Notes under the pieces: generated by a model
The model's database searches: none
Told to the model about the DNA's origin: nothing
What the model saw: the letters and a program-made list of their open reading frames with translations, nothing else
NCBI RefSeq assembly: GCF_963678635.1
Contig: NC_087067.1
Location: forward strand, 54,306,233 to 54,370,232
Length of the DNA stretch: 64,000 bases
Origin: Symsagittifera roscoffensis
Lineage: Eukaryota > Xenacoelomorpha > Acoela > Convolutidae
Direction of reading: 5' to 3'
Made by a program: the position numbers and the translations under genes
In this document: positions 22,455-34,063 of the stretch, piece by piece
Numbering within the stretch: the stretch's first letter is position 1
How the letters are laid out: every line of letters starts with the position of its first letter

Positions 22455-22850
22455 CTAGTATTTATATCCAATAAAATTTTTGATAAAACCATCTCTCTAA
22501 AATACTTAGAACTAACCAATCATGATTCATAACTAACACTTGCAATGAATTGTGAGGCTAAAACTATTCATATTTTCAGCCAGAACAGAGTAAATTTAAC
22601 TTAGCAAACAGTTGCTCTTCCTCAGAAAATTTTTTTGGAAATCTAGCATCGCAAATACAAGTATACACTAGATCTATTGAGACTAGGAGATATAAGGGTA
22701 AGATCAAGATTGGTATTAGACTAAGAAGTTGCACGAATCTAACCGGCCAAACATAAAATAGCGTGACGAACAGACAGACGGTGTACCTATCTGAAATTAG
22801 TTTATGAGTGAGCCACCCCGGACTTAAACTCAATTTGGTCTTTTTTTAAG
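22455..22850 (-). repeat. Hairpin-bearing dispersed repeat, copy 2
   Basis: Second direct-orientation copy. It shares tttatatccaataaaa, the ggctaaaactat..ttttcagcc palindrome and the gcgtgacgaacag block with copy 1, and aaccaatcatgat with the inverted copy at 54.3 kb. Diverged by scattered substitutions and small indels. Confidence 0.65.
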
Positions 22851-23086
22851 CCAACTAATGTGATTTTTTGAGCATCCTAAACCTTCTAAACTAACTTTTA
22901 TCTGGAAACGCCCAACGTCCATTTTACTTGTCCGTGTCATCTCCGATTTCCATTTTAAATTACAAGTTTTCAGGCGACCAAAAACAAATGTTATGAATAA
23001 GTTTACAGGTTTGAAGCTATACAGACTAATTTGATCAAACGGTTTCTTGGTTTTAGAAGCACTGTTACAATGTTTCGCCATTCGAA

Positions 23087-23305
23087 ATGGAAAAATGTGT
23101 TGAGAAATACTGCAGGAAAACTTGGCCGAAGTCGCGATCTGGTCAATTAGACGATGAGAATAGATTTCTGGATCTGGACGATATTTTCCCCAGCAATGGG
23201 GCCTTGAACGTCGATCCAAATGCGATCGGCAATTTTCTTCCCCCTGGATTCGAACTGCCTGGAAATAAACTCCCTCCAGGTATTGCTATGAAAAAACGTC
23301 GGTAA
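23087..23305 (+). CDS. Coding-like segment, possible last exon of an unknown gene
   Basis: 72 codons from an ATG, ending TAA. Clearly richer in G+C than its surroundings. The protein has an acidic middle (LDDENRFLDLDDIF) and a Pro/Gly C-terminus (LPPGFELPGNKLPPGI) with a basic end MKKRR. That composition looks selected rather than random, but I recognise no family. If it is an exon, the acceptor is upstream or near ctgcag at 23102. No polyadenylation signal is obvious. Confidence 0.35.
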   Translation: MEKCVEKYCRKTWPKSRSGQLDDENRFLDLDDIFPSNGALNVDPNAIGNFLPPGFELPGNKLPPGIAMKKRR

Positions 23306-24128
23306 ATTCTCCGTGCTGTCTCATATATCCAAAATGTTCATAGCTTCCAGAAGGCAGAGGCATAAATCCAAAATATTCTACTCGATAAATAATTTGTCGA
23401 AAGTTGAGCAAACAATAGTTTCGTGATGCGTCATAGATCCTAAGTGGGAGCCCTTCCTGAAGGGTCCTGCATGTTTAAGTAAATTTGTAAGGATTCCTGA
23501 AAGTTTTTAAAGAACCACCCTTTGGGTTTTTAGAAGCATAGGATCTTGACGACGAGAAAGTTTTATCAGCGTGGTGTGAAAACCTTTTCGACAATTCTGA
23601 AACTCGTTTTTCTTTAAAACTAAATTGAATACTTTGTGTTATTCATCATATGATTTTTTAAAGCCAATATGAAGTGTCATGTGAACCTATTCTAGACTAA
23701 CTAAACTAAAATCGAAATATTTTTACAATAAAAAATAGTTGATGCTAGGTATTTTTAGCAAACCTATCTCTTAGCAGAAAAAAAGCAAACCAGAACACTA
23801 ACTTCAAAGGCGGCATTGACAAGTAGCTACCGCTTGTTCCGCTGCGCTTCCATTCAGCACGAGCGTTATTGTGCGCGTAAATCTTTTACCGCTCAATTAG
23901 GCTATTCTGTTTTTGAACTTGATAGTTTTGTTGTCAAATCGTGAGATAATTGCCTTGCTTGGAGCGTCTTTTTGAGTCTATCAGTCAATCATGCATCATT
24001 TAATTACATCGGTCTGCTAAAAGACTCATTTTTCACTTTTTGTGCTGAAATATCAGTAGGCTAAGCCATATCGGTCCCCGAAGTGTCAATTCAACAAAGT
24101 TTTCTAGAAAAAGTTTTACAAAACTCTA
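23306..24128. other. Non-coding stretch
   Basis: No motif-bearing frame, RNA gene or repeat pair seen. It leads into the tandem array. Confidence 0.5.
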
Positions 24129-25367
24129 ATCTTTCAAAAGGATTCAGAGAGTTATCAGAATCACACAATACTGCATAGGAAAGTGGGAGCTAGCGTCACA
24201 GGAAAGTCGGAAATTTATTTTTTATTCATTTTCAGCATCAAACAGTATTAAGTTTTAAACACAGAGGAAAAGCAGAGCTTCGAAATAATGGCGAAACAAA
24301 TAAAGCAATGCAATACAAGAAGCATTACACTTTTTTGAAAAAAAAATTTGGAAAAATTAGTTGAAAAAAGCCGACAAAAGTCTATCTAGAAAGATTTTAT
24401 GCCTTCATTCTGAATCAGACCTAGCAACAATCTAAGCAAGCATTGAAAATCAATGGCTGAGCGGTAAATAAGATGAAAACATTGGGTCTACTCTCGTTAA
24501 GCCAAAAACAGAACTGCATTGCTTAAAAGTTTTAAACTATAAAATAATTTCATTATCAAAATTTAGACGACACATTCCATCTGAAATAGGCCAAAATATT
24601 TTTGAAAGTTTACTCGTAAAACTAATCAACATAAAGTGACTAAGCCGATAGATATAATATAAGCCGAACCAGTTTAACCGAAAAAAAAATTCAATATCAA
24701 AGTTAGTAAAAATACAAACTACAGAACATTTTGCAATTATAGTACTAGGAGCCCATGTAAAGCTGAAGGTACCTCTTTTGATTTTTTCGAAATTGTGCTC
24801 TTGATGCAGTATGAAATAGGTAAAACCAAAATTTAGAAATTGGGCTTCACCCTCAACTAAATTAAGTCAGTGAGAAGTTTTGAAATTTGGAAGTTTCCCA
24901 TAGAAAAACTATTTTCTTACAAACTTTGAAGCGTAGCCGCTTATATACTATTAAACACTTGAAATCAGATTCAGCTGGGTTGTTTTCGAGAAAAGCCAAA
25001 AAAATTCAAGAAACGGACAAGATATCAAACACATTGGTTTTTTGAGTGCCATAATGTTTTTGTAGAAAACTTGGACGCCGCTGCTTAGACATGAGAACTT
25101 CTCTAAACTATATCTTTTTATTGAACCCAAAGTCTGCAATTTGGTAGTTTTCGAAAAAAAATCAAAAAATTTGAAAAAACGGTCAAAAATTGATAAATTG
25201 ACTTTTCTGAACAACAAAAAGTTTTATAAAAAAAACTTTGGGCTGAGCTGTTTATGCGGGACTAGCTTTTCAAATTCAATTTTTTTGATTGAACTCAATA
25301 TTTTTTGAAAAAAAGTGAAAAAAAAAACGAAAGCGGCCAAATAATCAGAAAGATGCCTTAACTTGTC
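24129..25367. repeat. Tandem array part 1 (modules X-Y)
   Basis: Module X (24129-24802, about 674 bp) and Y (24803-25367, 565 bp). X recurs at 26573 and Y at 25368 and 27248, with few differences (for example cttacaaac versus ctttcaaac). Minus-strand frames of 73-88 aa within Y are repeat by-products. Confidence 0.9.
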
Positions 25368-26574
25368 GATGCAGTATGAAATAGGTAAAACCAAAATTTA
25401 GAAATTGGGCTTCACCCTCAACTAAATTAAGTCAGTGAGAAGTTTTGAAATTTGGAACTTTCCCATAGAAAAACTATTTTCTTTCAAACTTTGAAGCGTA
25501 GCCGCTTATATACTATTAAACACTTGAAATCAGATTCAGCTGGGTTGTTTTCGAGAAAAGCCAAAAAAAATTCAAGAAACGGACAAGATATCAAACACAT
25601 TGGTTTTTTGAGTGCCATAATGTTTTTGTAGAAAACTTGGACGTCGCTGCTTAGACATGAGAGTTTCTCTAAACTATATCTTTTTATTGAACCCAAAATC
25701 TGCAATTTGGTAGTTTTCGAAAAAAATCAAAAAGTTTGAAAAAACGGTCAAAAATCGATAAATTGACTTTTTTGAACAACAAAAAGTTTCATATAAAAAA
25801 CTTTGGGCTGAGCTGTTTATGCGGGACTAGCTTTTCACATTCAATTTTTTTGATTGAACTCACTATTTTTTGAAGAAAAGTGAAAAAAATGAAAGCGGCC
25901 AAATAGTCAGAAAGATGCCTTAACCTGTCGATGGCGTGGTCTTTTAAGTAGGGAAGCTATGATCTATCCGCAGATCCAAACTTTTTGGTTTATGTGAGAT
26001 TTGCGAAAATAATTTTTGGGAAACCAAAAACTTGGGCTAAAAACTCCCGCCACAGACTTTTTCGAAGGCTGTAGAAATTGAGCTACGGTAAAAAGAGACA
26101 AATCATATTACTTTTTTAGCAAATCACAAAAGTTTTTGAAAAAAAATTAAGTTTTTTTTTGAGAGAATTGAAAAAATTTCCATTCTCAAGAATGAAAAAA
26201 GAAAAACCTAAATCCCATACATTTTTACGCTTGCGATTAGCAAGCGCTATCAAACAAGAATATAGACTTTTTTCGGGTTAACAACTAGTTCAACAGAATC
26301 ATTTGAATCATTTGATTTTTGGTTCATATGAAAACAAAAGTCAGATGGTAATTTGCATGTGAGGAAGAACTAACGCACTTGCCTATAAAGACAATGTTTC
26401 GAATTCAGCCAGGACCTCTTTTTTTGTCAGCGGAAAGTTTTATGACGATTTAACTGCAGCAGCACCAAATCTATTTGAAATTTAGGCTTTTTTACTCGTA
26501 TTAAGAAAACATTTCAGATTATAACTGTTTAGCATATTTTTAATTTCTAAGAAATTTTGCCTATTTTTTGCTAT
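25368..26574. repeat. Tandem array part 2 (modules Y-Z)
   Basis: Module Y (25368-25932) followed by Z (25933-26574, about 642 bp). It joins part 1 at the shared tetranucleotide GATG, which also occurs at the Y/Z and X/Y borders. Confidence 0.9.
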
Positions 26575-28455
26575 CTTTCAAAAGGATTCAGAGAGTTATC
26601 AGAATCACACAATACTGCATAGGAAAGTGGGAGCTAGCGTCACAGGAAAGTCGGAAATTTATTTTTTATTCATTTTCAGCATCAAACAGTATTAAGTTTT
26701 AAACACAGAGGAAAAGCAGAGAGCTTCGAAATAATGGCGAAACAAATAAAGCAATGCATTACAAGAAGCATTACACTTTTTTGAAAAAAAATTTGGAAAA
26801 ATTAGTTGAAAAAAGCCGACAAAAGTATATCTAGAAAAATTTTATACCTTCATTCTGAATCAGACCTAGCAACAACCTAAGCAAGCATTGAAAATCAATG
26901 GCTGAGCGGTAAATAAGATGAAAAAATTGGGTCTACTCTCGTTAAGCCAAAAACAGAACTGCATTGCTTAAAAGTTTTAAACTATAAAATAATTTCATTA
27001 TCAAAATTTCGACGACACATTCCATCTGAAATAGGCCAAAATATTTTTGAAAGTTTACTCGTAAAACTAATCAACATAAAGTGACTAAGCCGATAGATAT
27101 AATATAAGCCGAACCAGTTTAACCGAAAAAAAAATTCAATATCAAAGTTAGTAAAAATACAAACTACAGAACATTTTGCAATTATAGTACTAGGAGCCCA
27201 TGTAAAGCTGAAGGTACCTCTTTTGATTTTTTCGAAATTGTGCTCTTGATGCAGTATGAAATAGGTAAAACCAAAATTTAGAAATTGGGCTTCACCCTCA
27301 ACTAAATTAAGTCAGTGAGAAGTTTTGAAATTTGGAAGTTTCCCATAGAAAAACTATTTTCTTACAAACTTTGAAGCGTAGCCGCTTATATACTATTAAA
27401 CACTTGAAATCAGATTCAGCTGGGTTGTTTTCGAGAAAAGCCAAAAAAAAATTCAAGAAACGGACAAGATATCAAACACATTGGTTTTTTGAGTGCCATA
27501 ATGTTTTTGTAGAAAACTTGGACGTCGCTGCTTAGACATGAGAGTTTCTCTAAACTATATCTTTTTATTGAACCCAAAATCTGCAATTTGGTAGTTTTCG
27601 AAAAAAATCAAAAAGTTTGAAAAAACGGTCAAAAATCGATAAATTGACTTTTTTGAACAACAAAAAGTTTCATATAAAAAACTTTGGGCTGAGCTGTTTA
27701 TGCGGGACTAGCTTTTCACATTCAATTTTTTTGATTGAACTCACTATTTTTTGAAGAAAAGTGAAAAAAATGAAAGCGGCCAAATAGTCAGAAAGATGCC
27801 TTAACTTGTCGATGGCGTGGTCTTTTAAGTAGGGAAGCTATGATCTATCCGCAGATCCAAACTTTTTGGTTTATGTGAGATTTGCGAAAATAATTTTTGG
27901 GAAACCAAAAACTTGGGCTAAAAACTCCCGCCACAGACTTTTTCGAAGGCTGTAGAAATTGAGCTACGTTAAAAAGAGACAAATCATATTACTTTTTTAG
28001 CAAATCACAAAAGTTTTTGAAAAAAAATTAAGTTTTTTTTGAGAGAATTGAAAAAATTTCCATTCTCAAGAATGAAAAAAGAAAAACCTAAATCCCATAC
28101 ATTTTTACGCTTGCGATTAGCAAGCGCTATCAAACAAGAATATAGACTTTTTTCGGGTTAACAACTAGTTCAACAGAATCATTTGAATCATTTGATTTTT
28201 GGTTCATATGAAAACAAAAGTCAGATGGTAATTTGCATGTGAGGAAGAACTAACGCACTTGCCTATAAAGACAATGTTTCGAATTCAGCCAGGACCTCTT
28301 TTTTTTGTCAGCGGAAAGTTTTATGACGATTTAACTGCAGCAGCACCAAATCTATTTGAAATTTAGGCTTTTTTACTCGTATTAAGAAAACATTTCAGAT
28401 TATAACTGTTTAGCATATTTTTAATTTCTAAGAAATTTTGCCTATTTTTTGCTAT
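26573..28455. repeat. Tandem array part 3 (complete X-Y-Z unit)
   Basis: The only full unit, about 1.88 kb: X 26573-27247, Y 27248-27813, Z 27814-28455. It contains many A and T runs and no coding potential. Near identity to parts 1 and 2 shows recent duplication. Confidence 0.9.
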
Positions 28456-29319
28456 TTTTCATGCTGTTTATTAATAATTTTTGGATAAGTTTTTCAGAAT
28501 TTTAAGGAGTGTTCTGTGCATTCGGAGCAGTGATAACAACCATGCTTGAGACGTCAAATCCCAAGAGTTCAATTCCGGTCGGAGCCTGCTCTTTTGGCGA
28601 AACTGAAAACTTTGAAAAATCTAGGAGTTTTCCAATTTTTGCCGGCTTATTTCAAGAAGAAAAAAAATTTGAAGAATTTTTAAATTTTGAACTGTTTTTG
28701 CATTTGCTGGGTTATCATAGTCGTTCGTTATGTATTGCAAGTGGCTTCACCTCTGTGTCATAAAATATTTTATTAATAGACTTGATTAAAACGTTTAATC
28801 GTAAACAAAAATCCTAAGCTTTGGAAAAAATATGTTTAAAAGGAGTACCAGGTATTAAAAAACACATTTGAAGTGAAAATTCAAATGAAAAAAAATAATG
28901 ACTGCCTCAATTTTAAGAAAAAATAGTTTAATTTATTTTTTGAGGAAACTGAGCCGCAGCAGTTTAAAAGTAGAAAGTAAAAAAAGTTGCTTATAAAAAA
29001 AATTATCTAGTTCCTGATTAGTAGTCAGTTTCTCTCGCAAGTGAAAAAATCTCGAAAAAATTGCAAACATTTCAAAGAAAGCAAATATTTTCAGGCAATT
29101 AAACTAATTTTGACCAACTAAAAAATTAGATTGATGAGTTTTTAAAACAGCGATATTGAAGTCGGTTTTGTAAAAGTCAAAAACAAAACTAAAAAAGGAA
29201 CATATAACTAATATAACTAACACCTCATTGTTTCTTTGGACAAGTTGTAGGGCAAAACTTTGCTGTTTTACCATATTTAATTTTTTGTTATAAGGAATTC
29301 GGATTTGTGTAAAAATTGA
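28456..29319. other. Unassigned AT-rich stretch
   Basis: An 84-codon plus frame at 28509-28763 has no motif and is probably chance. No RNA gene or repeat pair seen. Confidence 0.4.
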
Positions 29320-32235
29320 ACGTCTAATGATTCTTATTTGTTAAAAGTTTTCCATCATTTGGTCCCTTCATCATGAAAACACGCCCAAAGTGGGATACCA
29401 GTCGCAAACTTGAGACTGACTAAAGGGCTATCAATCACAGCTCCAAGACACTAAGCTAACACAAGGCACAAAGATGAAAAAACCGTTGGATGCAGTAGTT
29501 CTGCCGTAGTCCACTTCTGCCGTAGTCCACTTCCCTCCTTTTACAAGTTTTTGTTTCTGGTATGATTTAAGAAAATTGGAATCTAAAAACTGAACCATGA
29601 AAAACTTTAACCGATTTTCATGGTGCATTTTTTAGATTCCAATGCTCTTATATCATTTGAGAAAAAAATATATTTAAAAGGTTGGGAGTGGAGTAGGACA
29701 GAACTGTGTGTCTAAGCGTTTTTTTGTGTTTGTGTCTTGTGTCAGCTTTGTGTCTTTGTGCTATGACTGACAGCCATATACTTTGTCTCAAGGTTGAGAG
29801 AGTATCTCAATTGTTGGGGTATTCTCATGATGGAGGGACCGAATGATTGAAACTTTTTAACCAATCAGCATCATAAGATGTCGAAAAATTGTAGTCTTCT
29901 TCTCCAGCTATCTGTTGAACTGCGCTCAAAAAAACCTAGCTACTTCAATCAAGCTAGCAAATTTCATAACAATTTTTTTGAAAATCAGTCTTGGACTCTG
30001 AGACTATTCCAGCAAGTCCAGGGAAATCCCTGCAAGACTTCGACATGGTTATTCCCTGACCAGGTCTTGCTCTAGGCATGGAATCCTATGGAAAATAACC
30101 CGGGATGTTGCCGAAAGGGCATTGAATTGTCATTGAGTTTGCTTAAACTCTTGTTGCGCGATCTTTTGTTACTGACTCATTGACTATTTGCGTTCTTCTA
30201 ATTTTCTACAACTTATCGATTTCTTTCATCTTCCCATTCAGGTTCCAAAGAAAATCATATTCTGCGTCTGATGATTTGATTACTGGCACTTTTAAACCCT
30301 TTCAGCGATATCCGGGTTACCTATCTCCATAGAGCCAGGCCTAGCCAGGGAAAAATTCAAGTCAAAGTCTTGTAGGGATTGCCCTGGACTTCCTGGATTG
30401 GTCTAAATTTCAAGGATGGTTTTCAATAAACTTTGTAAGGAATTTTGCTAGCCTGCAAGTAGATAAATTTTTCAAAATCTATTCAACAGGTAGCTAGAGA
30501 AAAGACCAGAAATCTTTTTTCTACGTCTTATGATTTTGATTGGTTAAAACTTATCCATCGTGAGAATACCTCAAAAAATCAGATACCAGTCTTGTCCTTG
30601 GAATGGACTAAATGGCAGTCAGACAACGACATAAAGCTAACACAAAACACAAGAATACAAAAATCTAAAAACTGCACCATGAAAACTTTTAATTTTTTAT
30701 AGTTTTATAGAAATGAGAGATGAGTTATCTTAAACTAAAATTGTAAACTGTGAAACGTTTCTCATGGTGCAGTTTTTAGATTCTATTATTCTTATACCAT
30801 GTGAGCAACAAACATGTTTAATAGTAGGGAATACGATAGAACTTTGGGTCTAACTATTTTTATTTGTATTGGTTTTTTAAGTTAGCTTTGTGTCCTTGTG
30901 CCATGACTGACAGCAATCTAGACCGTCTCATCGAACTGGTATCCAAATTTTTGGGGTATTTTTTCTCTTGAAGGAGGTACGGAACGATGGAAAAATTTTA
31001 AACAATCTGAATCATAAGATGTTCTCATTGGCTGAATTCATTTTTCACAAAACCGGAGTTTTTCCTAAGAAAATGAAAACTTGAGTTTTTGATAATTTTT
31101 AAAGCATGTTTGCTACTCTTTCTTACACATTTGGTTAATCACAATTTTCTTGTTTGATCGATTTTACCAGTCGGTTATTTATCTGAAAATTTGTGATTAT
31201 CTGCTCCGGGGTCTTTTTTAGAGACTTGCCGTTGGGCTGGCTTAAAATCTTGAGCTGCCCGATCTTTTTTTACTTGCACTCTGGTTATATACCGTCTCCT
31301 AATTTTCTACAACTCATCGATCTCTTTCAAACTCTTTGGAAAGGTTCAATTTGCGTCTGATGACTTGAATACCGGCAATTTTAAGCCCTTTCAGTAACAG
31401 CCTGGGTTACCTATCCATGTAAGTCCATCCCACGAACCACGACTTGCCAGGGGAGACGCATATCGAAGTCTTGCAGGGATTTCCCTGGATTTGCTGGTAA
31501 GACTCCAAAACTGGTTTTCCAAGAATTTTGCTAGGATTTTGGCTAGCCTGTTTGAAGTAGCTGAAGATTTCGCGAACTCTGTTCAACAGGTATCTAGAGA
31601 ATGGACTAGGATTATTTTTCTATTTCCTTCAATTCTGATTGGATAAAAGTTTTGCATCATTCAGTTCACTCCAGCATGAGCATATCTCAAAAATTGGGAC
31701 ACCAGGCTCGACTTTGAGACGGGCTAAATGGCTGTCAGTTATGGCGCAAGGATAAAAACTTAACACAAGAAACACACACAAACAAAACGGGTGGACACAA
31801 AATTATGTCGTACTCATTTTCCCTCCTTTTTAACGTTTTCCTCACATGATATAACACTTTTCAAATCAAGACACTGCATCATGAAAAACATTTAACAGTT
31901 TTTTTGAAGTGAGAGCTGAGTAACGCAACATCAAAACTATAAACTTTTGAACGTTTTTCATGGCGCAGTTTTTTTTTAGATTCCAATGTTCTGTATCATG
32001 TTAGAGGCAGCAATTTTGAAAAATTTGTATCTAACCGTTTCGTTTGTTTTTTGTGTCCTGGGTTAGCTTTATTTCTTCGTGTGTTATGACTGACAGTCAT
32101 TTATTCCGTCTCAAAGTCAAAATTGTAACTCCAAATTTCGGGGTATTCTCACGATGGAGGAAACGAATAACGAAATTTTTTTAACCAATCAGAATTATAA
32201 GATGTTTTTGTTGGCTGAATTACATTTGCACACAA
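29320..32235. repeat. Array of alternating inverted repeats
   Basis: Three hairpin units near 29320-29880, 30520-31020 and 31630-32230. The left arm of each carries gattggttaaaa, catcatgag, a ccaaaaa-type run, gagac..gactaaatggctgtcag and aagctaacacaa. The right arm carries the inverse (ttgtgttagctttgtg, atgactgacag, gtctca, ggggtattctca, ttaaccaatcag). The centre has catgaaaaac..tttt and its inverse around a gtgcagttttt..agattc core. Intervening segments (29.9-30.5 and 31.1-31.6) are themselves partly inverted around a direct spacer. Period about 1.1-1.2 kb. Confidence 0.75.
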
Positions 32236-32992
32236 CCGACGTTTATATCAACAGTAAATGATTTATAGTAATACAGCAAAAATATTCTGTACAATTCTTG
32301 TGGATATACAATAACTTTTTTAAGATTTTTTTCAATCTTTTTTGAAAAAGATTTGTTGTAAGTTTTTTCCAATACCCCACGTCTGAATTAAAAGTGAAAG
32401 CTTGCCAGCCCAAAACCAATTTTTTTGGCGGAGTGTTTGAATGCTGTCATATTCTTCCACGGCAAAACTTTGCAGAAAGACAATTCCGATAGCATAATTA
32501 TCGGCCGTATTCTGCAATTTTCTCGACAGAGAAAAACGACTGATTGTAACCAAAAACTGATTAAATTTGAGCTGCGTTCAAATACCAATCAATTAAAAAC
32601 AAAGCTTATTTAAATTAATTTTTCTGTGGTTTGCTTAGTTTTCTTTTTTTTAAATCCGAGTTCGGTGACTTTCTTATATAGTTTTGTGAATGATGAAAAA
32701 ATCATCCCGACAGATTGGATTTTCAGAAGTTGTTCTAAAACGCTGGAATAGCGGCTTGCTCAAAATCCAACAAGATCCCGGGCTTCTAAAGAACGGTGTA
32801 GGTTTTTCCTTTTTATTTGGTAGGAACGCATATATGCCAGCCGGACTTTTCCTGAAATACTAACATCTACACAGAAAAATTTAGTATTGACTTCGAAAGT
32901 TTTGTCAGTTAAACAAACGTTTGATTTTTCTTGCTCTCTGGTTAATCTTTTGGCGTACATTAATTACATATTTGCTTATTTATAAACATAAG
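32236..32992. other. Unassigned stretch before gypsy copy C
   Basis: Short overlapping frames on both strands carry no motif. By position it should contain the 5' LTR of copy C, but no partner repeat is visible, since the other end falls at the scaffold gap. Confidence 0.4.
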
Positions 32993-33773
32993 ATGAATTT
33001 AGTTTTATCTGAGTCTTCTGAGATACAACATGAGATACTATTCTGGCACAAGCCAACGTCCGACCCGCCCAGCAGCTGGGATTCATGGATAGGACAATTC
33101 AATCTTGCCATCACGTTGCGGGAGATATGTGACCCCCGAGAATTGTCAAAGCCGCCAGGAGTAGTTCACGACGATCCAGTTCCAAAACCGGAAGCTGTCG
33201 GGGTTAGTCAGGATGCGTTGTGACTGCCAACCAAATTGCAAGAGATAAAGCAGCTGTTCGAAGAGTCGATGAAATTAATGAAGAAATAAGGGCGAAAGGC
33301 CCCAGAATTGCACCTGGTGTTTTCTTTTATGAGGCAGATCAACGCATCAAATGTAGACTTTTCTTTTCTCTGGGTTCCCAGGAAACAATTTCTTCAAAAA
33401 TATCTACACGCAGATCTTAGTGCTATCACGTTCAAAGAGTTTTATGATAATTGTGTTCTTCTATTCAAGAAGGAGGAGAACTATATCATCGAACGTCTAC
33501 AATCATACAACGCTCTCCACGCTGATCGTGAATGTCTGGAAGCCTTCTACTTGGACCCAGACAGCATCCAGTTTACAAAAACAACTGAGATCTTCTTCAG
33601 TGGTGGGTAGCACGTCCCATCAGGGGCCCAGTTTTGCTCAAAACTTTTGGATTAAGCAAGAACCTACCTACTCGATGCAGGGTAAGAAACTGACAGACAG
33701 GCTCAATCGAGCTCAGTCAAACTCTAGTCGGTCGAAAGGGGGTAACAACTCCAAAGATGCTAAGCTTTGTTAG
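32993..33773 (+). pseudogene. gag remnant of gypsy copy C
   Basis: ATG at 32993 gives MNLVLSESSEIQHEILFW, then W-D-S-W-I-G-Q-F-N-L-A-I, the same start motif as A and B. After a frame change, FFSLGSQE and then FKEFYDNCVLLFKKEENY follow (33308-33610), and a basic Ser/Lys-rich stretch ends at 33773. At least two frameshifts. Confidence 0.75.
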
Positions 33774-34063
33774 ATCTGCGGAAACGAATTCACTGACAAC
33801 CATAAAAAAATTGTCCGGCAAGGAACGTATCGAGTAGGAATTGCTGTAAGAACGGATTTTTGCGAAATGTTGCAATTCTAAAAGCGTTGACATGTAGAGG
33901 CGGAATCAGACGAAACTACTGCGGAGGGGTGCAACTTCATTACTTCTGATAGCGAATCAGAGTTTGCAGTAGTTGCTGTCGACGGGGTCTCCCAGACAGA
34001 TATTACAGCTCCTTCAATCACAGCCTAGATGAAAAGACTGGAAAAAATCAAAGCGGTTACAAG

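Noticed and set aside
21122-22833. Hydrophobic 69-85-aa frames (also at 53895-54122)
   Set aside because: They are translations of one dispersed repeat, found in opposite orientations, with no sign of coding selection.
24951-25705. 73-88-aa minus frames in the tandem array
   Set aside because: They recur only because module Y is repeated. Low-complexity, no motif.
28509-28763. 84-codon plus frame after the tandem array
   Set aside because: No motif, no splice context, and average composition for the region.
29320-32235. CRISPR-like or satellite array
   Set aside because: Units are long, diverged and inverted, without constant short repeats and unique spacers.
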